Assembly: GCF_002155975.1 (NCBI RefSeq)
Contig: NZ_MUMI01000143.1
Location: forward strand, 1 to 32,179
Direction of reading: 5' to 3'
Length of the DNA: 32,179 bases
From: Amycolatopsis kentuckyensis
GTDB lineage: Bacteria; Actinomycetota; Actinomycetes; Mycobacteriales; Pseudonocardiaceae
A program made the position numbers and the translations under genes. Of the stretch, positions 31,961 through 32,179 are shown in pieces (position 1 is the first letter of the stretch; each line of letters begins with the position of its first letter). Under the pieces are notes generated by a model. That model searched no databases. It saw nothing but the letters and a program-made list of their open reading frames with translations, and was not told the origin of the DNA.

Positions 31961-32179
31961 CGCCGCTCCGCCTCCGGCTCGCCCGCGACCCGGTGCCGGG
32001 CCGCGCGCATGCCGCTGTAGTGCCGGGAAAGGTTGTTCCGCACCGCGGCCGGGTCGCGGAAGGACGGGTCCGGCGGCTCCTGCTGCGTGCGCGGGGCGAC
32101 CGAGCCGGGCGCGAGCTGCGCGCCGGGCGTCCGGGCCGGCAGCCCCGAGTCGGTGAACTCGGCGTCGTCGAGGGTGCCG
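31957..32179 (-). CDS. cvnA: CvnA sensor histidine kinase, C-terminal end only (partial)
   Basis: The last 73 codons of the gene are in the window; the rest lies beyond the right edge. The visible end is the low-complexity tail typical of conservon kinases: [13 protein letters not shown] followed by [17 protein letters not shown] and a charged end. The ATP-binding domain and sensor part are not visible. The stop TGA overlaps the cvnB ATG, and the order A-B-C-D is the standard conservon layout. Confidence 0.85.
   Translation of the reverse strand, partial: GTLDDAEFTDSGLPARTPGAQLAPGSVAPRTQQEPPDPSFRDPAAVRNNLSRHYSGMRAARHRVAGEPEAERR

Overview
The window looks like chromosomal DNA of a high-GC actinomycete, most likely a member of the Pseudonocardiaceae such as Amycolatopsis. 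This is inferred from strong GC bias at third codon positions, many GTG starts, several apparently leaderless genes, a mycobacterial-type LexA box, a KstR-type operator, a conservon (Cvn) operon and many secreted hydrolases. I saw no rRNA, tRNA, CRISPR array, transposase or integrase.

Layout. (1) 71-4380: an imuA'-type DNA-damage gene behind a LexA box, a GNAT acetyltransferase, a type II NADH dehydrogenase, and a secreted S33 tripeptidyl-aminopeptidase-like hydrolase whose 3' end overlaps the dehydrogenase antisense. (2) 4494-10099: a YtrA-type GntR regulator, an ABC ATPase, its permease, and two secreted PAF-acetylhydrolase-like genes. The second of these is a double-length in-frame fusion of two complete hydrolase domains. 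A 16-bp terminator closes the operon. (3) 10104-13830: a three-gene hemicellulose operon on the minus strand (GH62 arabinofuranosidase, SGNH-GH10 bifunctional xylanase, CE1-type esterase) with repeated CGAAACTTTCG elements and a LacI-type operator upstream. (4) 14181-16045: a small secreted protein of unknown function, a ferritin, and a divergent short-chain dehydrogenase. (5) 16049-21637: a five-gene redox operon (FAD monooxygenase, BBE-type oxidase, 4-OT tautomerase, MFS exporter, HbpS/GlcG-like protein) divergent from a TetR gene. Two matching inverted operators overlap both promoters. (6) 21749-29097: a seven-gene operon that fits no pathway I know: bicupin, AsnB-type amidotransferase, PrpF-type isomerase, acyl-CoA-dehydrogenase-fold flavoprotein lacking the catalytic Glu, dihydroorotase/allantoinase-like amidohydrolase, flavin reductase, and a DUF5519/luciferase-domain protein. 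A consensus CRP site and a 16-bp palindrome lie upstream. (7) 29120-32179: a hotdog thioesterase under a KstR-type operator, then a minus-strand conservon (CvnA end, CvnB, CvnC, CvnD) ending in an MHYT-domain membrane protein.

The best candidate for an undescribed system is the seven-gene operon. It reads as a small biosynthetic or salvage pathway: amide formation (AsnB-like), isomerisation (PrpF-like), ring opening or closure of a cyclic amide/imide (amidohydrolase), and a two-component flavin monooxygenase (ACAD-fold protein plus reductase). Substrate and product cannot be read from the sequence. The fused double hydrolase, the twin-operator redox cluster and a recurrent 13-bp palindrome (GTCCACTGTGGAC and one-mismatch variants) are the other notable items.
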